A stretch of 64,000 nt of DNA, taken from positions 496,001 to 560,000 of the forward strand of contig NW_026611614.1 in the NCBI RefSeq assembly GCF_028009165.1, in the 5' to 3' direction. A program made the position numbers and the translations under genes. The notes under the pieces were generated by a model. The model saw only the letters and a program-made list of their open reading frames with translations, searched no databases and was not told the origin of the DNA. Source of the stretch: Akanthomyces muscarius. Its lineage: Eukaryota; Ascomycota; Sordariomycetes; Hypocreales; Cordycipitaceae. Below, one piece after another: positions 42,304 through 51,250 of this stretch; the first letter of the stretch is position 1, and every line of letters begins with the position of its first letter.

Positions 42304-43209
42304 ATGTTTGCATACGGCTTCTGTTTATTCCTACTGTCGTTTGCCTCTGCTTGGGACCCCCCACAATATGATGGTTTCAAGCTTGTGTGGAAAGATGACT
42401 TTGCAGGCCCTGGTGGTACACTGCCTGATGAGGCGAAGTGGAATATCATAACCGGACTGCTCAACGTAAATAATGAACTTGAAGTTTATACACGCGATAC
42501 ACTGAACGTCCAGCTAAGTGGGGGGAATACATTGCAAATTGTGCCTTGGCAAAATGATCAACGTTGGACGTCGGGCCGCATCGAATCAAAGTATGTGCTT
42601 ACGCCGAGAAACGGTAGGGTCACACGAATTGAAGCGGCTATAAGATTCGGCAGCAATGATCAAACTTATAAGCAAGGTGTTTGGCCTGCACTATGGATGC
42701 TCGGTGATTCTATTCGCCATGGAGTCAATTGGCCTGGCTGCGGTGAGATTGACATCATGGAGACTGTTAACGGTGAGCTTTTAGGACACGGTACATTGCA
42801 TTGTGATACGTTTCCGGGTGGCGTTTGCAACGAAGGTACTGGAATCTCGTCAAGTACTCCCATCAGTAGCCAGGGTTGGCATGTCTGGCGCCTTGAGATC
42901 GACCTCCGCCCGGGAAGTAGTGGCGATCAGACTATCACTTGGTTCCTCGATGATGTAGAGTTTCATCGTGTTTCTGGTGCCAATATAAACCGTGAGGATA
43001 TTTGGTCAGCTCTTACGCAGAGGCCTTTGTTCCTCATACTGAATGTTGCTGTTGGCGGAAACTGGGTAGGTTTGCCCGTACTTTTGAACGCTTTGACCAC
43101 ACAGTTAACATGGTTCAAGCCTGGGTATCCTAATTCGAGGACTTCGAGCGGCTATGGAAACATGATGGAGGCTGCTTACGTCGCGCATTACGAAAGTATA
43201 GCTGCTTGA
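42304..43209 (+). CDS. Secreted GH16 family glucanase (laminarinase-like)
   Basis: Single exon, 301 aa. The ATG at 42304 was chosen because it begins a signal peptide (MFAYGFCLFLLSFASA); the longer upstream frame has no ATG. Mature residues carry FKLVWKDDFAGPGG, WTSGRIESK, WPALWMLG and the catalytic signature GEIDIMETVNG (Glu-x-Asp-x-x-Glu: nucleophile, helper Asp, acid/base). NVAVGGNW near the end is also typical. GH16 enzymes cut beta-1,3(1,4)-glucans or related polymers outside the cell or in the wall. Length and motifs are complete, so the enzyme is probably active. Confidence 0.88.
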   Translation: MFAYGFCLFLLSFASAWDPPQYDGFKLVWKDDFAGPGGTLPDEAKWNIITGLLNVNNELEVYTRDTLNVQLSGGNTLQIVPWQNDQRWTSGRIESKYVLTPRNGRVTRIEAAIRFGSNDQTYKQGVWPALWMLGDSIRHGVNWPGCGEIDIMETVNGELLGHGTLHCDTFPGGVCNEGTGISSSTPISSQGWHVWRLEIDLRPGSSGDQTITWFLDDVEFHRVSGANINREDIWSALTQRPLFLILNVAVGGNWVGLPVLLNALTTQLTWFKPGYPNSRTSSGYGNMMEAAYVAHYESIAA

Positions 43210-43577
43210 AGATATAATGTATAGAAATTTTGTGAATTAATTTAATTTGATGCAGACTTGGAAAGCATCTACAACCGTTGGATCAGAACCCGCATCTCGA
43301 GAGTGACTAACCCACGTGCTGTCTCTAGTCTTCTTGGCTATTGCAGATGCAACGAATAGTAGAGCGGGTGAGCCTGAGTCGCGAGAGGAATGGACAAATT
43401 ACTCTCGCGGGATTTTACAAGAAGTGTATAATACAAACGCTTCCGGTAGGCCTCCTCCTTATTTGATTATTAATCTATTCTCTAAGGATTTGCTAATTTA
43501 CGAAAAGGGGAAAGGCTTCATTGGTCACTAAAAAGGTTGTATTTTAGTGTACATAGGCCGTGTTGGTATGCTTTGGG
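43210..43577. other. Intergenic, nothing recognised
   Basis: A 71-codon open stretch at 43316-43531 has no ATG start and no motif. Confidence 0.45.
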
Positions 43578-43692
43578 CTCAGCGGGGTACTGGCGAAGCT
43601 CAGCGGGGTACTGGCGAAGCTCAGCGGGGTACTGGCGAAGCTCAGCGGGGTACTGGCGAAGCTCAGCGGGGTACTGGCGAAGCTCAGCGGGC
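43578..43692 (+). repeat. 21-bp minisatellite, 5 copies plus partial
   Basis: Unit CTCAGCGGGGTACTGGCGAAG repeats five times without change, then a partial copy. As 21 is divisible by three, several frames stay open (GYWRSSA or SFASTPL reading), which explains the overlapping short ORFs here. Confidence 0.92.
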
Positions 43693-44264
43693 TGCCTGCC
43701 AACCCAACTGGGGGAGCTATGGTGGGCACATTAGTTAATGTTATTATTATTATTAATACTCTAACTAGGCTCTCTGCCTATCCAGTACTTCTGCTAATAA
43801 TAATGAGGGTAGGAAAAACCGTGGCCGTACGCAGGCCCGTGCCGACATAGGCCCTAGCTTCTACCCGGGTGAAAACCCACGCTCCTGCTAATCCTGCGTC
43901 ATTGATTCGATATATAGGTAAGGCCAATGGTGAGTGGTTGTCTGTAGCAGGCTCCCAGACTGCTACTAGAGACACACGTGCTAAATCAGTTATCTCTACT
44001 ATCGTTACTATCTAGGTACATTAAATTGCTTGCCTTCTATGTGTGCCACTAGATAGCCGATCAGTCCCCCGCTGTAGCGCTGTCTGCAGTCGTTGTTAGT
44101 ATTATGTATAAGTTTAGCCTTGTTATATGCTAAGGTGGTCAAGTGGCATAGTGGTCAGCGTGTGTCCTTGACCTTTTTGCCCCAGCCCGGACCCGTGGTT
44201 ACCCCGCCCTGGTCCCTCACAGGTCAATTATGTTGCGTTGCCTGACTTTTAGGATAAAGGGAAG

Positions 44265-44335
44265 GGTGCCTCCGGCTGGATTCGAACCAGCGATCCGTGT
44301 GCTGACCCACACAGAACTCCCTGGTACAGACAAAG
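44265..44335 (-). other. tRNA-like 3' half (pseudo-tRNA or SINE promoter remnant)
   Basis: Read on the minus strand, GTGTG/CACAC can form an anticodon-like hairpin, followed by a standard T-arm GCTGGTTCGAATCCAGC (stem GCTGG/CCAGC, loop TTCGAAT). No matching 5' half with D-arm and acceptor strand is found on the same strand. The T-arm includes the B-box (GGTTCGAATCC) of RNA polymerase III promoters. Confidence 0.35.
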
Positions 44336-44475
44336 GCGGAATAAGTGTCCCTCCTTTGTTAAACAAGGATAATAGTGGTAGTCTTGTTTTGCTGTTACGC
44401 ACGTGGCTGGTGTGGCCTGCTGTGGTAGCTAGGAGGTACCTTCTTACCCATTCTTTGTAGCCTTTAAACCACGCT
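44320..44475 (-). repeat. Dispersed short repeat, copy A
   Basis: On the minus strand this reads GGTACCTCCTAGCTACCACA, then GCAGGCCACACCAGCCACGT, then CCACTATTATCCTTGTTTAA and AGGGACACTTATTCCGCC. The same series occurs on the plus strand at 46625-46775 and, more diverged, on the minus strand at 54835-54960. Confidence 0.75.
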
Positions 44476-44723
44476 AAAATAAGAAGTGTCACAAAGACCG
44501 TTACCTTGATGCGCTCAACAGCCATGCCCTGGTAGTAGCCATAACCCTGAGCTTTCGGCACCGAGTCAATGCTTTACCGTAGAATACGAATGGCCGCAGC
44601 GACGCAAACTTGCTTACTTCGAGTAAACATCATTTTCTTCGCTGCGTTACGTCCCTACATTATCCACAGCACATCGAATAAGCTTCTTCCCGGCTCTACA
44701 CATCTCAAAGGTGCCGCGCAAGT

Positions 44724-45437
44724 ATGCAGACCAGAACACTCAACAGCCTCCCGCCAGAGTTACGCGACGCGATCTGGCGCCTCGCAATTCCCAGTACCAT
44801 CTTCCAGATCAAAGTCCAAATCAGGGGGCCAAAATGGCCTCGTAGGCATACCCGGTGCTCCATCACAGCCACTCCCAACGTCAAGCACCGCAACAATCTC
44901 TTACGAGTCTGTAGGGAGTCCTCGGCTGTGTTTAAGAGCGTGAAGAAAGTGCGCAATTTTGAGCCTGTCGGCGAAATCGATGACGGGATGGGGAAGAAAT
45001 GGAAAGTTGTCGTGGACCCGATCAATTTAGATCCAAGCTACGACATGATCGATTTCAGTGCCCCTGGAGCCAGAGTTGCTAAGTTCGCCGAAGTCTTCCC
45101 CGAGCTTGCATCATGTATCAACGCAGCGGTTATTTTTTTTCACGAAGTACCGTCCTTATGGTGGACAGTTGCCATTGCGCTTCCGAGAGCGACATACTTA
45201 ACTGTCGTCGTTACTTCTATAGAGGAAAGAACGAAGCTGAGCGATGAGATCGAAAAAGTCGAGTTGCAGCCTCGGGTGCAACTCCGGGTTGATGGTGTCA
45301 TCCAACCACAAGTCTCTCAAGAGACTGTTATCTACAGCAGAATGAAAAATGCTGTGGATAGTGAGGATGCCAATGTTTTAGACTTTTGCGGGACTTTCAT
45401 CACGCAATTTCCAATTTCTATGAGGCCTGGCAGTTGA
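44724..45437 (+). CDS. 2EXR-domain protein, C-terminus probably replaced by transposon sequence
   Basis: The ATG at 44724 opens 237 codons. The N-terminus has the fungal 2EXR signature: LNSLPPELRDAIWRLAIP, then a conserved RNNLLRVCRESSAVFKSV. 2EXR proteins are numerous, uncharacterised ascomycete proteins. The last residues overlap the end of a Tc1-like transposase fragment on the opposite strand (45418 onward), so the natural C-terminus was probably lost by the insertion and replaced by chance codons (PISMRPGS). Confidence 0.65.
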   Translation: MQTRTLNSLPPELRDAIWRLAIPSTIFQIKVQIRGPKWPRRHTRCSITATPNVKHRNNLLRVCRESSAVFKSVKKVRNFEPVGEIDDGMGKKWKVVVDPINLDPSYDMIDFSAPGARVAKFAEVFPELASCINAAVIFFHEVPSLWWTVAIALPRATYLTVVVTSIEERTKLSDEIEKVELQPRVQLRVDGVIQPQVSQETVIYSRMKNAVDSEDANVLDFCGTFITQFPISMRPGS

Positions 45438-45735
45438 GAAAACTCAATAGAAACGGCCAACTTACTAGATACATCCCGAAGTCCATATTGATAACGTCCT
45501 TATTTGCCTTCCAATGGCGCTTTATGAACTTGTTCAAAACGGAAAAGAGGTCCTCGATTGGATGGAAGTCTGGCGAGTACGGCGGGAGATACATCAGCTT
45601 CACCCCAGACCAGCGTCCTCTCATATCTGGCAAAGTTCTTCGCTATGATGCCAGGGTGCATCATCCATGACGATCACAGACTTCGGCTCTGGGGATGATC
45701 ATTCCGTGCAAACCTAGCTTCACCCCGTCAATCGA
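45418..45735 (-). mobile_element. Tc1/mariner-like transposase C-terminal fragment
   Basis: Minus-strand reading gives a DDE_3-type end: VIVMDDAPWHHSEEL in one frame (45735-45640), then MYLPPYSPDFHPIEDLFSVL and NKFIKRHWKA in the next. The LPPYSPDxxPIE block holds the third catalytic residue region of Tc1/IS630-like transposases. Only the C-terminal part is present, and the frame is interrupted. No terminal repeats are identified. Confidence 0.75.
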
Positions 45736-46624
45736 CAACACGGAAGATTGATGAGCGGCCGGCTCTCTGCGGGATACGTGACAATGACAAAGGGGCGCTC
45801 CTGCAGCACATTACTGGAGTTTCCGATTTTGGAGTGGTGTGTCGCCGAAGTTGCTTGCCACTCGAGCCTCGCCAGAGCGCCTTTCCGGCCCGCGGGAGTT
45901 CCAATTAAACGAACGCACAAGCACAGAGAAATAAAGTCAATTTCATAGTTACTCAAATTAGATACCGAAAACAAATTAATTGCCACCTATGCTCACCACT
46001 CCTCGCCGCCTGCCTCTCGTGATTCGGCGAATCCTGCGACGCCCTCAATGAATCGTAATGCAGAGCCAAGCGGCAAACCCTTGGCTAACGTCCTTTCCTT
46101 GACGGCTTATTGGTATTGATGGACGGCTGCCAAGTCTACAGTAGCAGCTCGTACATTGCGACCTTGTTCGCTGCTTCCGTTCCATTCCTGTGTCTGTCAC
46201 TCTACATGTTTAAGTTGGATGTGCGATACTCCTTAATCACACCCTCTGGATCCCCTACAACCTCTAGACGCTCGCCATATCCATCTCCTCGGTCAGAGTT
46301 GGACTTGCGATTGCGGCTGTCGACGTCAGGTCTAGCACTCTCGAAACTCTGCAGCCTAGGCGGTAGGCGCTCAAAGCATTGCGTGCCAAGATGAGCGCCA
46401 ATAGTCTTAGATAGAAATAACTGGTTGGCAACGTAGAAATGGCGGGATCATGGCGTCTGTTAAGCTCAAGCCGTGCAGAACCTGCGCGGCGTGATTCCTG
46501 CCATTTCTTAGTCGTGGTAGAAACTGAGGCAGGTTGGCCGTGGGGCCTTGCTACAGCGGAACACAGAACTGGCAGGGCTTGCGCACTGAACTACAGCATG
46601 CTCCAAACAATGCTTTAATGTGTT
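45736..46624. other. Intergenic, nothing recognised
   Basis: Short ORFs only. May include non-coding remains of the Tc1-like element next to it. Confidence 0.4.
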
Positions 46625-46775
46625 TCAAAGGCTACACGGGTCAGAAGGTACCTCTTAGCTACTCCGGCAGGCCACACCAGCCACATGCGCCACAGCCAAA
46701 AAAGGCTCCCACTATTATCCTTCTTAAACAAAAGAGGGACACTAATTCCGCCTTTATCTGTACATAGTTCATGTT
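46625..46775 (+). repeat. Dispersed short repeat, copy B
   Basis: Same series of blocks as copy A but on the plus strand: GGTACCTCTTAGCTACTCC, GCAGGCCACACCAGCCACAT, CCACTATTATCCTTCTTAAA and AGGGACACTAATTCCGCC. It lacks the tRNA-like part seen beside copy A. Confidence 0.75.
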
Positions 46776-47346
46776 ATTAGGTAACGTAGTTGCGCCAGAT
46801 TTTTGGATTTTTGGATTCCTGGGATTTCGGTCATCTAAGCCACTGCCAAATCAGCAGGCAGTCATTACAGCCACAGATACACCATATAGGAGAGTAGCTA
46901 TGTACTTGCGTATTGGATAATACTTGAAGCATTTTAAACTCAACATTTCGCGCCGAAATATGGTACCAAAATGGGACGGAGGGGGCTGAAAGTACGTGGG
47001 TAGGTAGCCAGCGTATTTTTAGTGCTGCATAGGTAGCTGTTGAGCATAGGTAGAGGGTAATGATAGTGACCTGGGAAGACCAAACGAAATATACGCGGTC
47101 TTTTGAGGTGGTCGGAGGACAGATCTGCCAGCCGGCCGACAGACCGCCAGCTGCGAGCTGCGTTTGCATCCTGGTGCGGAGTGCAATCTCAGATTTCTAG
47201 AGCAGGACACAACAGTCTCTGGATTATTGTTCTTAACACGTAAATTCACAAGAGTCACTGCTGATCCTCAGCTTTCCTTCTGCCCCTTGGTGATTCTATC
47301 CACCGAGGAGTTCGAATACTGGACGCGAGCAAGTCCGATTTTCACG
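46776..47346. other. Intergenic, nothing recognised
   Basis: No supported gene. The frame of the next gene is open upstream of its first ATG (from 47164) but has no ATG there. Confidence 0.45.
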
Positions 47347-49358
47347 ATGTGTCGTCCGAGCGATACCTACCCACAAGACATTGAAGGTGATCCTGACACG
47401 CACGAGCTACCCTACCCGACAAAAGATACACACACTGTGATTAGTCTCGACTACGGCTCCTCAGCCATTCGCGCCTGCGAAAGGTCCTGTCAGGGTGCAC
47501 CGGAAATCATCACATTCGGCAACACCTATTGCTCTGACGGGCAATTGATCAAAGCAGACAAGTTCCCAACTTGGGTCCGGTTCGAAAATGATATCACTCG
47601 ACGCAGCGCTTTCACAATTCTCGGGCAAACCCCAGTAAATGACTATCAAAATACGAGCTGTGGGCTAAAACAATCACTTGACGATAAGCTTTGCCAATTA
47701 GGCAGTGAGGGCCTATTATTCCGAGACCTCTGTGATACGCATTCAGTTTCACCAGAAGAAATCACTATCGCAGTTTTGAAAACAGTCTTATATCATATTA
47801 AGGAGCATCTCCGAGACAAAAGTCTGCCTGAAACTGACTGGAGACTACAAATGTGCGTACCAGTGAGGTGGACACTCGGCAGTTTTGCCAAAATTATACA
47901 AGACAAGCTCCGTCGCCTCACGCGTGAGGCTGGTTTTCCTGACGATGTTGCATTTGATACTGAGCCGTCGGCTCTTCATGCATATACACAAAACTCGCCT
48001 AGCAACTTCGAGGCGAGACCTACTCAAAAGCCACAAGACGGACAGCAGGAACTTCACATTGACCTCGGCGCCTGTACAGCGGTTAGCAGGAAGACAAATG
48101 AGAATGTCAAGCAAACTACTAATATATCTATAGGATTTTGCCCCCCGTTTCAAGAGCAACGAGTATACGATGCTCACAGGTGACGCAAATAGCTTTGCGG
48201 CCGGGATGATTGATGTATTCAGATGTCTTCATCAAAAGTGTCTCGAGAAAAATCCGGCCTACACGTATTACGAGGCCGCTCGTCAGCATCTCTACAGGCT
48301 ACGAGAGGATAGTGGGGATTTCACCCGCGACGGCTGTACAATTACCGTGATTGAGCTCCGCAAGATGATTCAAGATAGATTCATGACCATTATAGGGCCT
48401 TTCAGAAACACAGTTCGTCAGTTGCCACAGCTTTCCGAAGTTATTGTATCTGGCCTCGCCCCTGTGTCTAATGACTTTCTTCGCAAATGGCTTCAAGAAT
48501 GGATGCTCACTGAGCTGACGCTAGCTGGTCTTCAAGACTGTCAAGTTCGATTTCTGAACTCTAAGAATGCAGCGTAAGACGAATTCCATTAAGTTTCATA
48601 TCTTCGTGCTAATTTAACATAGTCACGCTGTCTCTATAGGCGCCACTGTACCATACTCTGAGAATCCAGTGCCTAGGTTCTGGCTCTGGCCTTTTGGTTT
48701 CAGGTGTAGAGAATGGTGTAAGAAAGCTGAATGTGAGAACGAGGCGGACTGTGGGCACGAAATCGATTATATACAACAGGTGAAACCCCGTCGGTCTTTG
48801 AATCTGGGAACTCGTTGGGAATCCCTGCATACGGAGGACCGCCATCTTACCATTGAGCCCTACGTCATCGTGCACCCACAGCGTCGGGGAAGGAAGTCAG
48901 CGGACACATTGAGTCCGGCGTGGACTATGTCAAACGCAGTTCCATTGACTAAAGTTACTGTGAACCTGAAACGCTACATTGAGCACGAGCAGCTGGTATG
49001 GGTACGCTTTAGTTGGTCAGAGAGGCCGAGCCTGGAGGCGACAACTTCCAAGTCATATTCACCACCAGACAAGCCTCCGAGTCTCAAGGTTGATGTATCC
49101 ACCACACCTTATCCTGGAACCACAGTATCAACTAGCACTCTACTTCTATACGCTGATCGTGATGGGCTATCTCTGGATCAAGTAGAAGTCGTTTCAGCCG
49201 GTGACGAGGCCCAGACTCCAAGCCCGAGCACGCCCCAGTACAACGACTCTGGGAGGCCAAAAAGAGGCATCAGTGAAGTGCTCGAAACACCATGTCCGAC
49301 CCAGTTCGCGGACAGACTAAGGGAGGAGCAGTATGATGGAAGCAGCGTTGTGCTATGA
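47347..49358 (+). CDS. Hsp70/actin-like ATPase-domain protein
   Basis: Exons 47347-48081, 48134-48573 and 48623-49358 give 636 aa. Intron 1 is 52 nt (GTTAGC, branch TACTAAT, acceptor ATAG); intron 2 is 49 nt (GTAAGA, GCTAAT, ATAG). The joins restore DLGACTADFAPRF, equivalent to the second phosphate motif. Phosphate motif 1 is VISLDYGSSAIRA near residue 34. An adenosine-motif-like VIVSGLAPVSNDFL occurs in exon 2. The C-terminal 230 residues are beta-rich and end in a Ser/Pro tail. This is the layout of fungal Hsp70-like (HSP12A-type) proteins, ATPases of unclear role without a classical substrate-binding domain. The glycine-rich turns are degenerate, so ATPase activity is uncertain. Confidence 0.7.
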
Positions 49359-50469
49359 GATGTACCTTAGCTTCAAGTTCCGTTATCTGGTTTCTTACCA
49401 ATGCCACAAGTAGGTGGTGTGTCATGCCATATGTATTCCTTTTGTGCGAGAGTACCTAACAGAGCTAGCCCTAGCGTCAGGTATTGAAACGCTGCGTCTA
49501 CAAACGTAAAATCAACAATAGTATCAGTAATTCGCTAACGTACAAGTAATGCCAATCAGTACAAGTAGGCGGGGGCTTTCCAGTAGTGCTCAGGATATGC
49601 TAGACCTCGTTGGCTTAGTTCAAGCGACACTTGTTGGCAGTGTTGCAAGCACAGATGTGTAGCTAGATCGAAATCCGTATTCAGCCCCTTGATTTCTCTG
49701 TCTCTGGTATACATAGACAATATCGAAGCCACGATCGAAAAGACAACAAGGCTGAAGTCACTACGCTTGAAAGTTGATATTCCAGGCCACGACCAAATCG
49801 AATTAGAATTCTTGCTTATCTACCAGAGGTTTGCACACTAGATGAACAGTTTCTGAAGGAAGCGGACGGAAACTTAGAAAGGCTTTAAGTCAATAGATAA
49901 TGGAGAACGCATTTACATACCCCCATTAAAAGCTCAACTCCACTACTAAAAATCAGATTATATTTCACCTGATTATCTCGTGATCCCTATAGTTCCAGAG
50001 TCAGGAACAATTCCTCATGGTACATAGTGGTTCCAGTGCCGACACTTCGTGAACCTCGGTCTAACCAGCTGATCTAATGCGACACCTGTATATCGCACTA
50101 AAGCCAATAATGCATAAAGGTGGTAGTACGACAGAACATATCGATACTGCCGTACACAATAAATAACGCCGCAACGTTGTCGCTGCTTGAGTAAGTCGTA
50201 AAGCATACCCGCCTCGGCAACGCGCTTCCTCGCCCTTTTGTCCTTGTATATCAACCTTTCTTGATGCTACCAAGACTGGCCACGTTGATGGATGCGGAAG
50301 ATCCTCGTTTCAACATAGAAAACGGCGGAGCCAAGGCTAGTTAGGTGAGGCTATTGCTGCCATCATTGATGGAAGGGTAGCAGCCGAACATTGTACACGG
50401 TCCTCCCTACCTCACTGCCAAGATTAACTACTGTAAAGCACCCGCGACACCCTTTCGGTTTTTACGGTA
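49359..50469. other. Intergenic, nothing recognised
   Basis: About 1.1 kb with short motif-free ORFs only. Confidence 0.5.
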
Positions 50470-50705
50470 TCACTTACCGAAAGAGTGCAGATAAACTAAT
50501 CTGAAACTAATGTCATATTTATCTATGTAAGATGTCAAGGGGAGAATATTTCTGCAGCAATCAGTGCCCTGAGTCTTATCAAGGCACATACATAGGTTCA
50601 GCATGATATACCCAAAGCTGAGTAGTTCTTCAACTGGTGCCATATCATCTGCCTTGACGAAGTGTTTCCTCAGTCCACTGGCGCGCATGCTACTCACCCG
50701 ACAGA

Positions 50706-50969
50706 TCAGCTCCAGGTGTTTGTCTGCAGCGGACATGGAGGCAGCGGTTTCTGTGCACAATAGCAACTAGCGTGATATTTACTCAGTGCGTGGTCGATGC
50801 ATTCATGGCGTGCCAGGATAGGCTTGTCACAGTGAATACATTTTTGAGGCCATGCTTCACTTGGCCCTTGGCTTGCCTGGGCTCTACTGTTGACAAGTCG
50901 CAAAGGATTGCGAAGGGGAATTCTTGGAGCGGCCGACATGTGAATCCGTATTCCAGGGCAAACGAACAT
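50706..50969 (-). CDS. Possible small C2H2-like fragment
   Basis: An 87-codon ORF contains CIHCDKPILARHECIDHALSK, where Cys-x2-Cys and a spaced His pair could form a single zinc finger. A further minus-strand ORF (50766-50470) may belong to the same gene through an unresolved intron. It could be a remnant of a C2H2 gene. Weakly supported. Confidence 0.22.
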   Translation of the reverse strand: MFVCPGIRIHMSAAPRIPLRNPLRLVNSRAQASQGPSEAWPQKCIHCDKPILARHECIDHALSKYHASCYCAQKPLPPCPLQTNTWS

Positions 50970-51250
50970 TTTAATATCTGGGTCGGGATGGAGGAGCTGC
51001 TTCTATTATTGGTCCGTGGACCACTGCTCTACTTCTCGTGTCCACAGGAGAAGAAACTATATGTTGTCTATCTTGGGCGGACGGATATGGAAAAGAGACG
51101 GAATAGCCAAATTTAATGAAACGGTATTTTCGTACCGTCATCTCACCAGGCCACCCAATCCGCTCCCACTCAAGCTCTAAGTAGCCTCACAGATCAATGG
51201 ACACGGCGTGCATGACTGATAGCAAAACCGCAATCTCAAAGTCCGCAATG

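Larger units (their letters stand above)
43693..44723. other. Intergenic with tRNA-like and dispersed repeat sequence
   Basis: The stretch has a TGGCATAGTGG A-box-like motif at about 44142-44152 on the plus strand, a tRNA-like 3' half on the minus strand (44265-44335) and copy A of a dispersed repeat (44320-44475). No protein gene is supported. Confidence 0.45.

Noticed and set aside
43547..43850. Repeat-protein ORFs rich in GYWRSSA or LAKLSGV units
   Set aside because: They arise from the 21-bp minisatellite being open in several frames; no start context or flanking coding sequence.
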